Origin: Gaeumannomyces sp. JS-464
Lineage: Eukaryota > Ascomycota > Sordariomycetes > Magnaporthales > Magnaporthaceae
Length of the DNA stretch: 64,000 nucleotides
Assembly: GCA_002197995.1 (NCBI GenBank)
Contig: NGZR01000002.1
Coordinates: forward strand, 8,804,001 to 8,868,000
Direction: 5' to 3'
Made by a program: the position numbers and the translations under genes. The notes below the pieces were generated by a model that worked only from the letters and a program-made list of their open reading frames with translations, had not been told where the DNA came from and did no database searches. Numbering within the stretch: the stretch's first letter is position 1; the number at the start of each line of letters is the position of its first letter. Shown one piece after another: positions 63,887 to 64,000 of the stretch.

Positions 63887-64000
63887 AGCCAGTGCACCCC
63901 CTGTCCGCCATCCCCCCCTCCGCCACCCATTTCCCCCATACAAACGCATTGTTTTTACAGCACAATTAAAAGTCGAATAAAAATCGGAACAGTAAAAATG
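63887..64000. other. Region after the MITE, window end
   Basis: Too short to judge. It probably continues the interrupted DUF3176 locus downstream of the insertion. Confidence 0.3.

Noticed and set aside
1..64000. CRISPR arrays, bacterial operons or ribosome-binding sites
   Set aside because: The DNA is eukaryotic (introns, RIP, LTR elements). No regularly spaced repeat-spacer pattern is present.

Overview
The window looks like nuclear DNA of a filamentous ascomycete (Pezizomycotina, probably Sordariomycetes). Genes are compact and GC-rich, with short introns (GT/GC...AG with CTAAC/CTGAC-like branch sites). The families are typical of such fungi: PHO80/PREG-type cyclin, fungal rhodopsin-like (PTH11/SAT4-like) membrane protein, DUF3176, CBM18 and LPMO-like secreted proteins, and P450. 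A large AT-rich block of dead transposons carries stop codons of the kind left by repeat-induced point mutation (RIP; CAA/CAG/TGG to TAA/TAG). The species cannot be named from the sequence alone.

Layout. 1-23 kb is gene-bearing: a disordered hypothetical protein (1.5 kb), a secreted LPMO-like protein (4.2 kb), a small spliced gene (6.6 kb), a 7-TM protein (8.4-9.8 kb), a short-chain dehydrogenase (10.8-11.9 kb), a frameshifted Xaa-Pro dipeptidase (12.7-14.5 kb), a PHO80-like cyclin (15.5-16.6 kb) and a three-exon thiamine-diphosphate enzyme with a GC-AG intron (18.9-20.9 kb). 23-46.3 kb is a nest of mobile elements: LTR fragments, a full-length RIP-degraded Ty3/gypsy chromovirus (26.1-36.6 kb, with TSD), a solo LTR, a Tad-like LINE and two short non-autonomous elements that share the LINE 3' end. 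46.3-64 kb is an accessory gene region: a secreted tandem-repeat, kexin-site peptide precursor (49.6 kb), a SAM methyltransferase (53-54 kb), a small CBM18 chitin-binding protein (55.3 kb), a cytochrome P450 (57.6-59.3 kb) and a DUF3176 membrane protein whose stop codon is completed by a hAT-like MITE (61.8-63.9 kb).

Main discovery. The chromovirus is interrupted between its RNase H and integrase regions by a 3.3 kb insert (30851-34166) that reads as one unit-length copy of a circular, Rep-encoding single-stranded DNA (CRESS-DNA) replicon of geminivirus type. The nonanucleotide TAATATTAC lies at both junctions. Closing the unit into a circle would place it in the loop of a stem-loop. An adjacent GGTGTCCT direct repeat resembles Rep-binding iterons. 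A leftward Rep remnant with HUH motifs I, II and III and an SF3-helicase remnant begins near the right end, and a rightward, Arg-rich gene remnant lies on the other side. This is the classic bidirectional geminiviral layout, in a fungal genome. It is degraded and is interpreted as a fossil integration.

The second candidate of interest is the 49.6 kb gene: a signal peptide followed by 43-residue repeats, each with a CVDQHCTK-type two-cysteine segment bounded by KR/RR/AR sites, interrupted by a stop that may be a nonsense mutation or lie at an intron. The methyltransferase, P450 and nearby secreted proteins may be a loose accessory or secondary-metabolism neighbourhood, but no backbone synthase is present.
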